From Thalassovita taeanensis (lineage in GTDB: Bacteria; Pseudomonadota; Alphaproteobacteria; Rhodobacterales; Rhodobacteraceae), in the NCBI RefSeq assembly GCF_900110775.1, contig NZ_FOEP01000005.1:1-64000 (forward strand): 64,000 nt of DNA. Reading direction: 5' to 3'. Positions 1 to 8,501 of the stretch are shown piece after piece. Under the pieces are notes generated by a model. The model did no database searches and was not told where the DNA came from. It saw nothing but the letters and a program-made list of their open reading frames with translations. The position numbers and the translations under genes were made by a program. Each line of letters begins with the position of its first letter. Positions within the stretch are counted from its first letter, which is position 1.

Positions 1-382
1 CCCGCCTCACTTTCCGCTCCACGGCTTGAGCTTTCTGGACAAAAAATCGCTGGCCACGGCCAGCTACCCGATCTTGGCGTGCAGCTCCTTGACCTGCTCC
101 TCGTCAATCTCGGGGGGGGGGGCTTGCCACCACGCTCGAACACGCCGGATGCACCTTCCAGAAGCGCTTTCTTCCATGTGTGGATCATCGTCGGGTGAAC
201 CCCGAAACGGCTCGCCAGCTCGGCCACCGTCTGTTCACCCTTCAGCGCTTCCAGCGTCACTTTTGCCTTGAACTCAGGCGCATGCTGCTTCCGTTTCGAC
301 ATCTCTGATCTCCTTCTCGTCGAAGATCAGCAGACAACAAATCGTAGCTTACATCAGTGTCCGATTTTCGGGCGGGAGCTCA
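1..382 (-). mobile_element. IS3-family insertion sequence, left-end fragment
   Basis: The fragment holds a degenerate orfA (7-302) and about 80 bases of leader. The probable outer end is at 358-382; read on the minus strand it starts TGAGCTCCCGCC and runs into AAAATCGGACA, which resembles IS3-family ends. The orfB half lies outside the window, so the element cannot be closed and a target-site duplication cannot be checked. The end assignment is an inference. Confidence 0.55.
7..302 (-). pseudogene. Broken IS3-family transposase orfA
   Basis: The reading frame opens at ATG 302 behind a good ribosome binding site (AAGGAG). It encodes the N-terminal helix-turn-helix of an IS3 OrfA, with MSKRKQHAPEF, then VAELASRFGVHPTMIHTWKK and LLEGASGVFERGGK. 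At an 11-base G run (C run on the coding strand, 112-122) the frame is lost. The usual continuation EIDEEQVKELHAKIG resumes in another frame, and this is followed directly by an in-frame TAG where a Glu codon is expected. The family ending KLKPWSGK and a TGA follow at 7-9. With one frameshift and one nonsense change the gene should be inactive. The homopolymer could also be a sequencing length error, but the stop codon would remain. Confidence 0.8.
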
Positions 383-476
383 CGCTGTTGCCTGAGAGTA
401 GCAGTCTGCTAGAAACAGGGAACGAACTCTGATCGTTGGTTGATTTGTATGGCACATCACATGCTGCCGACCATTT

Positions 477-1082
477 TCAACCGTTCAAACTTGACCTCAC
501 CCCAAGCATGTTCTCGATCAGGGTATAATATTCGATCTTCAATTCGTCGGCTCCAAGTCGCCCGTCGTCTTTGTACCAGACAGCAATTCCCATCAGCAAA
601 TTGTACATCGCAATCGATGCTAGTATCGGGTCGGATACCCTAAATACGCCTTCTTCTACACCTTCCTCGATCAGTCGCAGGCCGATCATTTCGAATTCGC
701 GTCGTAACTTCATGAACTCATTCAGGAATGATTTCGGAAGCATTCTGGTTTCCGATTGTGAAATGACCGCTTCATGTTTGCGCAGTGTGTTCCAATCCAC
801 AAGTGTCGACACGTATTTTCGCAACTTCTCTTTGACTTGATCATTGTCTTCGAAGGACTCGAGAATTGCATCGACCAGTTCGCGCAGTGTGTCGCAAACG
901 ATTTGGGCCACAAACTCCTCTTTGCTGTCTATGTAGTTGTAGATTGAGCCTGCCTGAAGCCCGGTTTCACGGGCTAACAATCTCAGGCTCATCCCCTCAT
1001 ACCCGTGTTTATACAACAGCGAGATCGCATTCTGGCGAAGGGCTAATTTGGTATGTTCCCCCTTGGAACCCCGCTTTCGCAT
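477..1082 (-). CDS. TetR/AcrR-family transcriptional regulator of the acyl-CoA dehydrogenase operon
   Basis: This is a 201-residue DNA-binding repressor-type protein. A long upstream extension of the same frame runs into the preceding dehydrogenase gene, so I chose ATG 1082 (MRKRGSKGEH), which follows GAGAG. The N-terminal 55 residues form a TetR helix-turn-helix with the recognition region LQAGSIYNYIDSKEEF. The remaining helical part is the ligand and dimer domain and is not conserved enough to name the ligand. It is the last gene of the minus-strand run, 104 bases after the first dehydrogenase. By position it probably senses an acyl-CoA and controls the operon starting at 5537; that role is inferred from neighbourhood alone. 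Confidence 0.85.
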   Translation of the reverse strand: MRKRGSKGEHTKLALRQNAISLLYKHGYEGMSLRLLARETGLQAGSIYNYIDSKEEFVAQIVCDTLRELVDAILESFEDNDQVKEKLRKYVSTLVDWNTLRKHEAVISQSETRMLPKSFLNEFMKLRREFEMIGLRLIEEGVEEGVFRVSDPILASIAMYNLLMGIAVWYKDDGRLGADELKIEYYTLIENMLGVRSSLNG

Positions 1083-1186
1083 TTGGTCTCTCACTTTTTC
1101 CGTACAGCCCAAGGTCGCAATATCGGCGGCGCACCCTTCCGGGGCGACTATATCGCCACTACCTGCCACGATTTCAGAAGAAAGTC

Positions 1187-2347
1187 TTACATCCGCTTTG
1201 CGATTTCGTCCAACATCACTTCTGTTGCGCCGCCGCCGATTGTCATCACTCTGGAATCGCGACCCAACCGTTCGATTGCACTGTTTTGCAGATACCCCGC
1301 GCCACCATGTAGCTGCAGGCAGTCCCTGACGACATCTTGCAGCATTTCCCCTGATAGCGCCTTGATCATCGAGATATCGCGCACACAATCCTCGCCACGC
1401 ACATGCCGTTCGGCTGTGCGATAGACCAGAGCGGCACTTGCTTCCACCTTAGCTGCATTCATCGCCATGCGATGACGATTGGCCTGCAAATCCCACAGCG
1501 TCTTTCCATAGATCGCCCGAGATTTAAGGTGATCGAGCGTAACTTTCATGGCTTCTCGTGCCATGCCAACGCTCATCGCCCCAAGTACCAGCCTCTCGTT
1601 TTGGAAATTCTGCATGATGGCGTAAAACCCGCGGTTTTCTTCGCCCAATAACCTGTCCAAAGGCAAAATGGCATCTTCAAACACCAGCTCGGCCATGTCT
1701 GACGACAACATTCCATGCTTTCGTGGCATCGGCAGCTTTGACAACCCCGATGTATCTCTGTCCACGATGAACAGGGAAACTGAACGGCTGGGTCTGTCAT
1801 CCGCAGTCAGGGCGGCGACGATGATCACGTCGCCATGGAGCGCATTAGTTGCATAAGTTTTTGTCCCATTCAGCACCCACCCATCTTTTGTGCGCCGCGC
1901 GGTTGTTGTCATAGCGGCGACATCTGACCCAGCGTTCGGCTCAGTTACCGCAATGGCGCAAATGGTCTTCCCAACAACAAAGTCGGGTACAAATTTTTGG
2001 CGCTGTTCATCGGTGCCGCAGCGCGAAATATGTGTCGAGGACATATCGGTGTGAATACCGATCGCCTCGGACAAGCCGCCATAACTGGTCCGCGCCAGTT
2101 CTTCGGCAAAAACCACCGCTGCCACTGGACCCATTGCCGTTCCGCCAACGTCGGTCGGGTGGCTGAGGCCAAGTAAGCCATGCTTGCCGAAGTGACGGTA
2201 GACCTCATGTGGTATGGTGCCATTGGCCTCCCAGTCATCGCCGTGCTGCATGATTTCATCGGCTAAACAAGCGCGGATCTCTTGACGCAGTGCTGATATC
2301 TGAGGGTCCTCAAAGGAGGATACTGCCCAAGGCGTTTCCGTCGGCAT
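1187..2347 (-). CDS. Acyl-CoA dehydrogenase (IVD/LCAD-type), copy 1
   Basis: A 386-residue FAD flavoprotein of the acyl-CoA dehydrogenase family, predicted to introduce the alpha-beta double bond into an acyl-CoA and pass electrons to ETF. Family signatures are AIAVTEPNAGSD around residue 131, LNGTKTYATN around 159, and a C-terminal HGGAGYLQ followed by IERLGRDSR. The usual short/medium-chain catalytic Glu of the YEGT motif is replaced (IGGGATEV). Glu251 in NERLVL lies where isovaleryl- and long-chain acyl-CoA dehydrogenases carry their base. The start at 2347 follows GGGAGG and is two bases after the crotonase stop, so translation is probably coupled. The substrate is not deducible, but branched or long acyl chains fit. 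Confidence 0.9.
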   Translation of the reverse strand: MPTETPWAVSSFEDPQISALRQEIRACLADEIMQHGDDWEANGTIPHEVYRHFGKHGLLGLSHPTDVGGTAMGPVAAVVFAEELARTSYGGLSEAIGIHTDMSSTHISRCGTDEQRQKFVPDFVVGKTICAIAVTEPNAGSDVAAMTTTARRTKDGWVLNGTKTYATNALHGDVIIVAALTADDRPSRSVSLFIVDRDTSGLSKLPMPRKHGMLSSDMAELVFEDAILPLDRLLGEENRGFYAIMQNFQNERLVLGAMSVGMAREAMKVTLDHLKSRAIYGKTLWDLQANRHRMAMNAAKVEASAALVYRTAERHVRGEDCVRDISMIKALSGEMLQDVVRDCLQLHGGAGYLQNSAIERLGRDSRVMTIGGGATEVMLDEIAKRM

Positions 2348-2349
2348 TT

Positions 2350-3159
2350 TCAGCCCTCCCTAGCGTCGGCAAACACCGGTGCGCGCCGCATTCTTCTGGA
2401 TTCAACCGTTTCAACCTGATCGGGGCCGCCGACCAGCTTTTGCTGCTCTATGGTTTCTTGGGTAAGCCGATCACGTGCGGGCTGATCATAGGCACCGTTA
2501 AACAACCGCTTGAGCGCACGCATGGCGCTGGGGCTTTTGTCTGCGATGTCACGGGCGGCTTGCAGTGCTTCGGTGTGGGGGGCGTTGGACAGGCGGGTGG
2601 CTAAACCATATTCATGTGCCTGCGTGCCGTTGAACACGCGCCCCGTAAAGCCAAGATCGCGCACCAAATCTTCACGTACCAGATGACACATCAGATGGGT
2701 GGCGCCCATGTCGGGCACCAACCCCCATTTGACCTCCATCAGCGCCATTTTCGCATCAGGCGCCACAAAGCGCATGTCCGCCCCAAGGGCCAATTGAAAT
2801 CCGCCGCCCAGAGCAAAACCATGCACCGCCGCGATAACGGGAACCGGCATTTCACGCCAAATCCATGCAGCATATTGGAAGCGGTTGCAGACGCCGTGGG
2901 TGCGGGTGACGATATCGGCGGCACCAGCGATGGCGCCGCCTTCCATCTCTTTCAGCACGTCCATATCAATACCGGCGCAAAAGCCGCTGCCCTCGCCAGA
3001 AATCACCACGGCGCGCAGCCCTGCCGTGTTTTTCAGCTGTGTGCCGCAGTCGATTAACGCATCAAACATCGCGCCATCAAGCGCGTTCGATTTATCCGTT
3101 CGCACAAGGCGGACATCAGCAACACCTTGATCAATTTCATACGTAACGCGATTTTTCAT
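2350..3159 (-). CDS. Enoyl-CoA hydratase/isomerase (crotonase) family protein
   Basis: A 269-residue crotonase-fold protein. The first oxyanion-hole segment is SGEGSGFCAGIDMD (about residues 54-67), the second is GFALGGGFQLALGAD (114-128). The first catalytic Glu of classical hydratases (GGGCELA in rat mitochondrial enoyl-CoA hydratase) is Gln122 here. The second is kept as Glu142, and Asp150 sits in GLVPDMG. This pattern is shared by a crotonase subgroup whose reactions are less certain, so hydratase, isomerase or another acyl-CoA reaction are all possible. It sits between two dehydrogenase genes, 11 bases after copy 2 and 2 bases before copy 1. Start ATG 3159 follows AAAGGA. Confidence 0.88.
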   Translation of the reverse strand: MKNRVTYEIDQGVADVRLVRTDKSNALDGAMFDALIDCGTQLKNTAGLRAVVISGEGSGFCAGIDMDVLKEMEGGAIAGAADIVTRTHGVCNRFQYAAWIWREMPVPVIAAVHGFALGGGFQLALGADMRFVAPDAKMALMEVKWGLVPDMGATHLMCHLVREDLVRDLGFTGRVFNGTQAHEYGLATRLSNAPHTEALQAARDIADKSPSAMRALKRLFNGAYDQPARDRLTQETIEQQKLVGGPDQVETVESRRMRRAPVFADAREG

Positions 3160-3170
3160 GGTTTTTCCTT

Positions 3171-4331
3171 TCAGAACCGCTTGGCGATCTCTTCGAGCAT
3201 CACTTCGGTCGCTCCGCCGCCGATGGTTTGCAGGCGGGCGTCACGGACCATGCGCTCAATTGGGGTGCCGCGCATATATCCCATGCCACCGTGCAATTGC
3301 AGGCAGCTGTTTACGACCTCGACATGCACTTCGCAGGCCAAAACCTTGGCTTGAGAGATCTCGACAGTACAATCCATTCCCGCAGCCTCCATCGCAGCAG
3401 CATGGTAGGTGAGGCTGCGGGCGGCTGAAACTTTGGTGGCCAGCATAGCAAGTTTTTGCCGTGTCGCCTGAAGATCCCACAGGGTGCCACCAAACACTTC
3501 GCGCAGACGCGCATGATCGATCGTGAGCTCGATCGCACGCATGCTTGCGCCCATGCTGTAGCCTGCCAAAACCAATCGTTCGTTCTGGAAATTGTCCATG
3601 ATGGCGTAGAAGCCCTTATGGAGATCACCAAGAAGGTTGTCCGCTGGGACTCGCAAGTCCTCGAAAAACAGCTCGGCAGTGTCGGAGCAGAGATCGCCGT
3701 GCTTCAACAGCTTTTTACCAATGATCAGCCCCGGCGTTCCCTTTTCAACGATGAAAAGAGAAATCCCACGGCTCCCCTTGGCCTCGGGGTCCGTTCGGCA
3801 AGCGATAATATAGACATCGCCGTAAATGCCATTGGTGATATATATCTTTGATCCGTTAATCACATACTCGTCGCCATCACGCACCGCACGGGTCTTTAGC
3901 CGGGCTACATCTGACCCGGCGCCGGGTTCGGTCACCGCAATGGCAGCAACTTTTTCACCTGTGATAAATTCAGGTAGATATTTGAGCTTTTGTTCTTCTG
4001 TCCCACGACGACTGATATGCGTCGCAGACATATCGGTATGCACGAGAACCGAGGCAGGCACGCCGCCGTAGGTGCTTCGCCCAAGTTCTTCGGCGAACAA
4101 CACCGAAGCCACAGGCCCCATGTCAGTGCCGCCGTGTTCGACCGGGTGACGCATGCCCAAAAGGCCCATTTCGCCGAGGCTTCTGAAAACGCTCCGTGGG
4201 ATCATGCCTTCATTTTCCCAGGCCTCACCGTTTGGCAAAACAGTCTGTTCGATGAACCGGCGAAGCTGCTCTCTCATCATCAGTAGTTCGTCTGGCAGTC
4301 CAATTGGTTCTGCAAAGCTGATCGTGGTCAT
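3171..4331 (-). CDS. Acyl-CoA dehydrogenase (IVD/LCAD-type), copy 2
   Basis: This 386-residue flavoprotein has the same length as copy 1 and many of the same blocks: HTDMSATHISRRGTEEQK, AIAVTEPGAGSD around residue 131, and HGGMGYMRGTPIERMVRDAR near the C-terminus. It also lacks the YEGT-type Glu and has Glu251 in NERLVL as the candidate base. The close match in length and blocks suggests duplication within the operon. ATG 4331 follows AGGGGCG at good spacing. It lies 54 bases downstream of copy 3 and 11 bases upstream of the crotonase. It presumably acts on a related but not identical acyl-CoA. Confidence 0.9.
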   Translation of the reverse strand: MTTISFAEPIGLPDELLMMREQLRRFIEQTVLPNGEAWENEGMIPRSVFRSLGEMGLLGMRHPVEHGGTDMGPVASVLFAEELGRSTYGGVPASVLVHTDMSATHISRRGTEEQKLKYLPEFITGEKVAAIAVTEPGAGSDVARLKTRAVRDGDEYVINGSKIYITNGIYGDVYIIACRTDPEAKGSRGISLFIVEKGTPGLIIGKKLLKHGDLCSDTAELFFEDLRVPADNLLGDLHKGFYAIMDNFQNERLVLAGYSMGASMRAIELTIDHARLREVFGGTLWDLQATRQKLAMLATKVSAARSLTYHAAAMEAAGMDCTVEISQAKVLACEVHVEVVNSCLQLHGGMGYMRGTPIERMVRDARLQTIGGGATEVMLEEIAKRF

Positions 4332-4385
4332 GGGGACGCCCCTAGTGTTCTTCGAAAGGTTTTTGAAATGAAACGCGTTGGGCGC

Positions 4386-5537
4386 CTACAAAAGTTTGGC
4401 GACCTCATCGAGCATGACCGACGCTGCGCCGCCACCCAGAGAGAACGGGCGAGTGTCGCGCCATATCCGCTCGATTTCTGTTCCGCGCATATAGCCGGAT
4501 GCTCCGTGCATCTGCACGCAACTGTCCACGACACGTTTCATCGTTTGAGGGACGGTCGCCTTCATCATCGAGGTTTCCATGCGCACATCAAAACCGCGAC
4601 TTTTCTTGGCTGCAGCATGGTAAATCAATAACTTGGCGGCGCTTATTTCGCTCACATGGCTGGCTATTTCGTGCCGGATGGACTGCAGATCCCAAAGCGT
4701 TTTACCATAGGCGGGGCGGGTTTTGACGTGCTCAAGCGTGATCTCGATTGAGCGCTCCATCATGCCGATGCATTGCGAGCACAGGGCCAAGCGTTCACGC
4801 TCCAACCCCCGCATCAGGCCATAAAATCCGCGCCCTTCTTCGCCGATCAGGTTTGCTGCGGGCACCCGGAAATCGTCAAAGAACAACTCACTCATGTCGG
4901 ATGAACACCAGCCTGTTTTTTCAAACTTGGCCCCCACCGAAAAGCCTTTGCCTCCCTTCTCAACAACAAAGATCGAATAGCCCTTGGCACCCTTTCCATT
5001 CGGATCGGTGCGCGCGATGGTAATAAAAACATCGGCTGAAATCGCGTTGGTGATAAAGGTCTTTTGCCCGTTCAATATCCAGTCATCTCCGTCCCGTACG
5101 GCCGTGGATTTCAAATTTGTCAGGTCCGATCCACCGCCCGGTTCGGTCACCGCAAACCCCATGACGCGCTTGCCTGCGGCGATATCCGGGATAAACCGGC
5201 TTTTTTGCTCAGGCGTGCCTGAACGCACAATCACTGGCAGCGCCATATCCGCGTGGTCCGAGATTGACGCTGCCAAGCCGCCAAATCCCGAGCGACCCAA
5301 CTCTTCGCCAAAGACGACAGTTCCCAAAGCGTCGAGCTCTGCGCCACCATATTCTGCCGGAACGCCAAGGCCCAGAAACCCAAGCTCCCCCATACGCTCG
5401 TAGACATGCGGGGGGATTATCCCCGCCTCTTCCCACGCACTTGCCTCGGGGGCAATTTCGCTCGCAATATATTTGCGGAGCTGCTCTCTAAAAAGCCGAT
5501 GCTCTTCGGCAAGATACTCGCTGTCCAAATTCAACAT
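4386..5537 (-). CDS. Acyl-CoA dehydrogenase (IVD/LCAD-type), copy 3, first gene of the operon
   Basis: A 383-residue acyl-CoA dehydrogenase. An in-frame TTG nine codons upstream is possible, but ATG 5537 is preceded by GAGGGGGAG at ideal spacing and gives the normal N-terminus MLNLDSEYLAEEH. Signatures include MGFAVTEPGGGSD (about 126), LNGQKTFITNAI (about 155) and HGASGYMRGTEIERIWRDTR. The predicted base is Glu248 in RERLAL. It is the most divergent of the three copies. As the promoter-proximal gene, just below the candidate operator at 5589-5622, it is expected to be the most strongly expressed. Confidence 0.9.
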   Translation of the reverse strand: MLNLDSEYLAEEHRLFREQLRKYIASEIAPEASAWEEAGIIPPHVYERMGELGFLGLGVPAEYGGAELDALGTVVFGEELGRSGFGGLAASISDHADMALPVIVRSGTPEQKSRFIPDIAAGKRVMGFAVTEPGGGSDLTNLKSTAVRDGDDWILNGQKTFITNAISADVFITIARTDPNGKGAKGYSIFVVEKGGKGFSVGAKFEKTGWCSSDMSELFFDDFRVPAANLIGEEGRGFYGLMRGLERERLALCSQCIGMMERSIEITLEHVKTRPAYGKTLWDLQSIRHEIASHVSEISAAKLLIYHAAAKKSRGFDVRMETSMMKATVPQTMKRVVDSCVQMHGASGYMRGTEIERIWRDTRPFSLGGGAASVMLDEVAKLL

Positions 5538-5588
5538 GTAGGAACTCCCCCTCGGGCGGCGCAAAACCGCTTTGCTCGCCTATCTCAA

Positions 5589-5622
5589 AACAACAATACA
5601 AACGGTTGTTAGATTATTTGTA
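5589..5622 (-). promoter_or_regulatory. Candidate TetR operator upstream of the dehydrogenase operon
   Basis: Overlapping inverted repeats lie 50-85 bases upstream of the first dehydrogenase start. AACAAC (5589-5594) pairs with GTTGTT (5605-5610), and TACAAA (5597-5602) pairs with TTTGTA (5617-5622). The core ACAAACGGTTGT (5598-5609) is a near-palindrome of the size bound by TetR dimers. That the TetR protein at 477-1082 binds here is an inference. Confidence 0.45.
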
Positions 5623-5687
5623 GTGGCGACTCGGGCTGAGTGTCAAGCGTACTATGTGGTTCCCGAGTGCCGCGATCGACTGCGAAC

Positions 5688-5722
5688 AAAAATGCGTACG
5701 TGAGCACTCCCTCACGTACGCA
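5688..5722 (-). terminator. Rho-independent terminator of the histidine kinase gene
   Basis: A perfect 12-bp inverted repeat, TGCGTACGTGAG (5693-5704) and CTCACGTACGCA (5711-5722), has a 6-base loop. On the minus strand it is followed by ATTTTTGTT. Orientation and T run fit termination of the transcript coming from the kinase gene that ends at 5892. Confidence 0.75.
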
Positions 5723-5891
5723 ACTGAATGCTCAAGGCGTGTTTGCTAAACTGGGGTGCGAGAGAAGGCATTTGTTCTGCGGAGGCGAGATTGGGGCGGC
5801 GCGTCAGGTTGGTCTGGCGCGTATACTCACCGCGCGAGAGAGGGGCACGTGCAGCGCGCTGTCCTTGTTTGGCAACGACGGCAACTGCCAA

Positions 5892-8471
5892 TCAGCGCCG
5901 GATGGCGTCCAGCGTCTGCACCAAGATGGCTTCGAGACCGGCCCTATTGGTTGCGAAGCCAGTATAGTCGCGTGCCTTGCCGTAGGTTTCGAGGTTCTGA
6001 AGCCTTTGCTGAAGGGCCGTTGCGCCGAACATTGCGGAGGCGCCAGCCAGATTGTGGGCGGTTTTCGCAGCCGCATCCGCGCTGTCGGTGTCTACGGGCA
6101 CTTGCAGTGCGGCAATCTGAGCGCGGGCCTCAGTGGTGAACTGCTGCAGGATTTTTTGGTATTTGTCGTCGCCCAGCATTTCCTTCAACTCGCTCAATAC
6201 TGTGTCGTCAACAAGCACGACCTCTTCCGCGCCGACGTCCTTCCCAAACGGACCGGGGCCATCCGGGCCAAGGCTGGACAAGGCGGCAACGATTTTCGCG
6301 CGGGTCACTGGCTTGATCAGGCACAGCTGCATTCCAGTATCCTTAAACTTCTGCTGTTCGGTTGCCATGGCGTGGGCTGTCAGCCCGAAAATCGGGCTGT
6401 CAGCCGAGCCCCCATTTGATTTGCGGATTTCTGCAGTGGCGGTGACGCCATCCATGTTGGGCATGCTAATATCCATCAGGATCAGGTCAAACCGGGTTTC
6501 AGTGGCGCGGGCCAAGCCCTCCAACCCATCTTGGGCTTCGGTGACGGAATGGCCAAGACCTTCCAGCATTTCGCGGGCAACGAAGCGGTTGATGCGATTG
6601 TCTTCGACCACCAGAACCGACAATTTACGCTGCTGATGCGCGCCATCTGTGATCGCATCAGGCGCGACCGCCAGATCGGGCGCAGCGACAGCGTCAGCTT
6701 CCTGCCATGGAAGGCGCAACCAGAACGTACTGCCCTCTCCAAGCGCGCTTTCAACCCCAATGCTGCCCTGCATTGTCTCGGCGATGCGTTTGCAGATGCC
6801 AAGGCCCAACCCGGTGCCTTCGGCGCCACGGCTGTACGACGCGTCGATCGTGACAAAGTCCTCAAACACGCGGGCTAGGTTCTCTTCGGCGATGCCAATA
6901 CCGGTATCAGACACGCGAAATTCCAGTTGTGACGCGCCGTCGTCGGCTGTAGCCCGCCCGATCAGAACCCGGACCTGCCCACCAGAGGTAAATTTTACCG
7001 CATTGCCGATCAGATTCAGCAGGGTCTGTTCTATACGGAAGGGGTCACCGCGCAGCAGAAAATTGTCGGGAATTGAACTTTCGACGCTGATCTGCGTTTT
7101 TCGACTGGTGGCAATCGGGCGGCTGACTGCAGCAGCATTGCGGGCAAGGGTGACAGGCGAAAATGGCTGATCAGCCAGTTCCATCCGGCCTGCCTCGACC
7201 TTGGAAATATCCAGAACGTTGTTGATGTGATGCATTAAAAGCGTGCCCGAGGTCCGCATGACATCCAGATATCGCTCCTGCTTTTTGGTCATCCGCGTGG
7301 TCTCAAACAGATCCAGTGTGCCAATAATGCCGTTCAGGGGCGTGCGCATTTCATGGCTCATGACCGCTAGAAAGTTCGACTTGGCCTTGTCGGCGGCCAA
7401 TGCGCGGTCGCGGGCGTGGGTTACGTCGGCCTGCGCCTTTAGCCGAGCCGAGATGTCGCGCATGAACGAGACGATAATCTTTCCGCTCGCGCCGTCAGAA
7501 GAGGCCACCGAGACTTCCAGCGGGAATTCCTCGCCATTGCGCCGTATTGCGATTAGTTCGACCAACCCTGCATCTATGATATCACTTTCACCAGTGTTCG
7601 CGAACCGCTCCATACCTTCCTTGTGTTCGGTATGCTTATGGGCAGGGGTCAGTAGATCAACGAGATGCTGCCCCAGCACCTCGGCGCGCGTATAGCCGAA
7701 TATCTGGCTGGCGGGCGCGTTGAAATCGAGAATCCTGCCCCGATCATCAGCGACCACGATCCCGTCCAGCGAGGCCCCGACCATGGATCTGAGCCGCGTG
7801 TTACTTTGTTCCTTGGCGCGACTTTCGCGCTCCGCAATGCCAAATTGGCGGAACAGGATCAGCAACACTGCGCCAAGAGCAAGGATCATTGCGCCCGATA
7901 GCAGGCTGGTTTTCAGAAGAAGCGACGATAGAAAAGCCCGCTGTTCGGTCGCCACACGCGCGAAAATGCCGATCCCGTCAATCGCCACGACACGTGCCGC
8001 CGTGCGCAGGACAGGCATCTGCGCACGGATCGGCCCGATTGCATCGTACAGCCCCTCATCCGGGCCATCGATAAGGGGCAGTATCCCATCGAGAAACTTC
8101 GTAATATCGGCCAGCGCTGATGCAGCGCCTGAGGTTTCGTTAATCGAACGATAGGTCGGACCATCGGTCAGAACGCTGAGGCGACTGTAAAGCACATCGA
8201 ACCGTGTGCGAACGGTGCCCAGTGCGACTTTAGATGCGCCCGGATGCGCCGCGTCGGACAGGGCCAGATTGAAGACAAGCAGATCAACCTCGAGCTGAGA
8301 AAGGTTCCACTGAATGTTGTCCTGCGATGTTGTGCGCAGTTGGCGCAGTTCGGTGCCGACTTGCTTCCCCAAGACAGCCAGCATGACCAGCCCTGCCAGC
8401 ATCAGGGCAGACAAGAGCATGACTTTATAGCGTCCGATCTGCCGGATGACGGGGAGTGCTGGCTGTTTCAC
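5892..8471 (-). CDS. Hybrid sensor histidine kinase (PAS, HisKA, HATPase, REC, HPt)
   Basis: An 859-residue membrane phosphorelay kinase. Transmembrane segments at about 15-36 and 183-207 enclose a periplasmic sensor of roughly 145 residues without a recognised family. A PAS domain follows at about 225-345. HisKA carries His373 in SHEMRTP. The ATPase domain has N490 (NLIGNAVKF), DTGIGI (522-527) and GTGLGLG (552-558). A receiver domain carries Asp667 (MDISMPNMDG) and a C-terminal HPt carries His806 (AHNLAGAS). The arrangement gives an internal His-Asp-His relay. It starts 30 bases after the exported sensor-like gene and is therefore probably co-transcribed with it. The divergent LuxR regulator at 9349 is the likely phosphate acceptor. 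Confidence 0.93.
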   Translation of the reverse strand: MKQPALPVIRQIGRYKVMLLSALMLAGLVMLAVLGKQVGTELRQLRTTSQDNIQWNLSQLEVDLLVFNLALSDAAHPGASKVALGTVRTRFDVLYSRLSVLTDGPTYRSINETSGAASALADITKFLDGILPLIDGPDEGLYDAIGPIRAQMPVLRTAARVVAIDGIGIFARVATEQRAFLSSLLLKTSLLSGAMILALGAVLLILFRQFGIAERESRAKEQSNTRLRSMVGASLDGIVVADDRGRILDFNAPASQIFGYTRAEVLGQHLVDLLTPAHKHTEHKEGMERFANTGESDIIDAGLVELIAIRRNGEEFPLEVSVASSDGASGKIIVSFMRDISARLKAQADVTHARDRALAADKAKSNFLAVMSHEMRTPLNGIIGTLDLFETTRMTKKQERYLDVMRTSGTLLMHHINNVLDISKVEAGRMELADQPFSPVTLARNAAAVSRPIATSRKTQISVESSIPDNFLLRGDPFRIEQTLLNLIGNAVKFTSGGQVRVLIGRATADDGASQLEFRVSDTGIGIAEENLARVFEDFVTIDASYSRGAEGTGLGLGICKRIAETMQGSIGVESALGEGSTFWLRLPWQEADAVAAPDLAVAPDAITDGAHQQRKLSVLVVEDNRINRFVAREMLEGLGHSVTEAQDGLEGLARATETRFDLILMDISMPNMDGVTATAEIRKSNGGSADSPIFGLTAHAMATEQQKFKDTGMQLCLIKPVTRAKIVAALSSLGPDGPGPFGKDVGAEEVVLVDDTVLSELKEMLGDDKYQKILQQFTTEARAQIAALQVPVDTDSADAAAKTAHNLAGASAMFGATALQQRLQNLETYGKARDYTGFATNRAGLEAILVQTLDAIRR

Positions 8472-8501
8472 GTATCGCGGCCTTTGGTCTGATTTGACTG
8501 G

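Larger units (their letters stand above)
5538..5891. other. Intergenic region between the kinase gene and the dehydrogenase operon
   Basis: These 354 bases contain the dehydrogenase operator/promoter zone (5565-5640) and a strong hairpin terminator (5688-5722) for the kinase gene. Between 5723 and 5891 I see only untranslated 3' sequence with no convincing gene. Confidence 0.6.

Noticed and set aside
5640-6419. Plus-strand frame across the kinase 3' end
   Set aside because: It runs antisense to HPt and REC coding sequence and contains no recognised domain.
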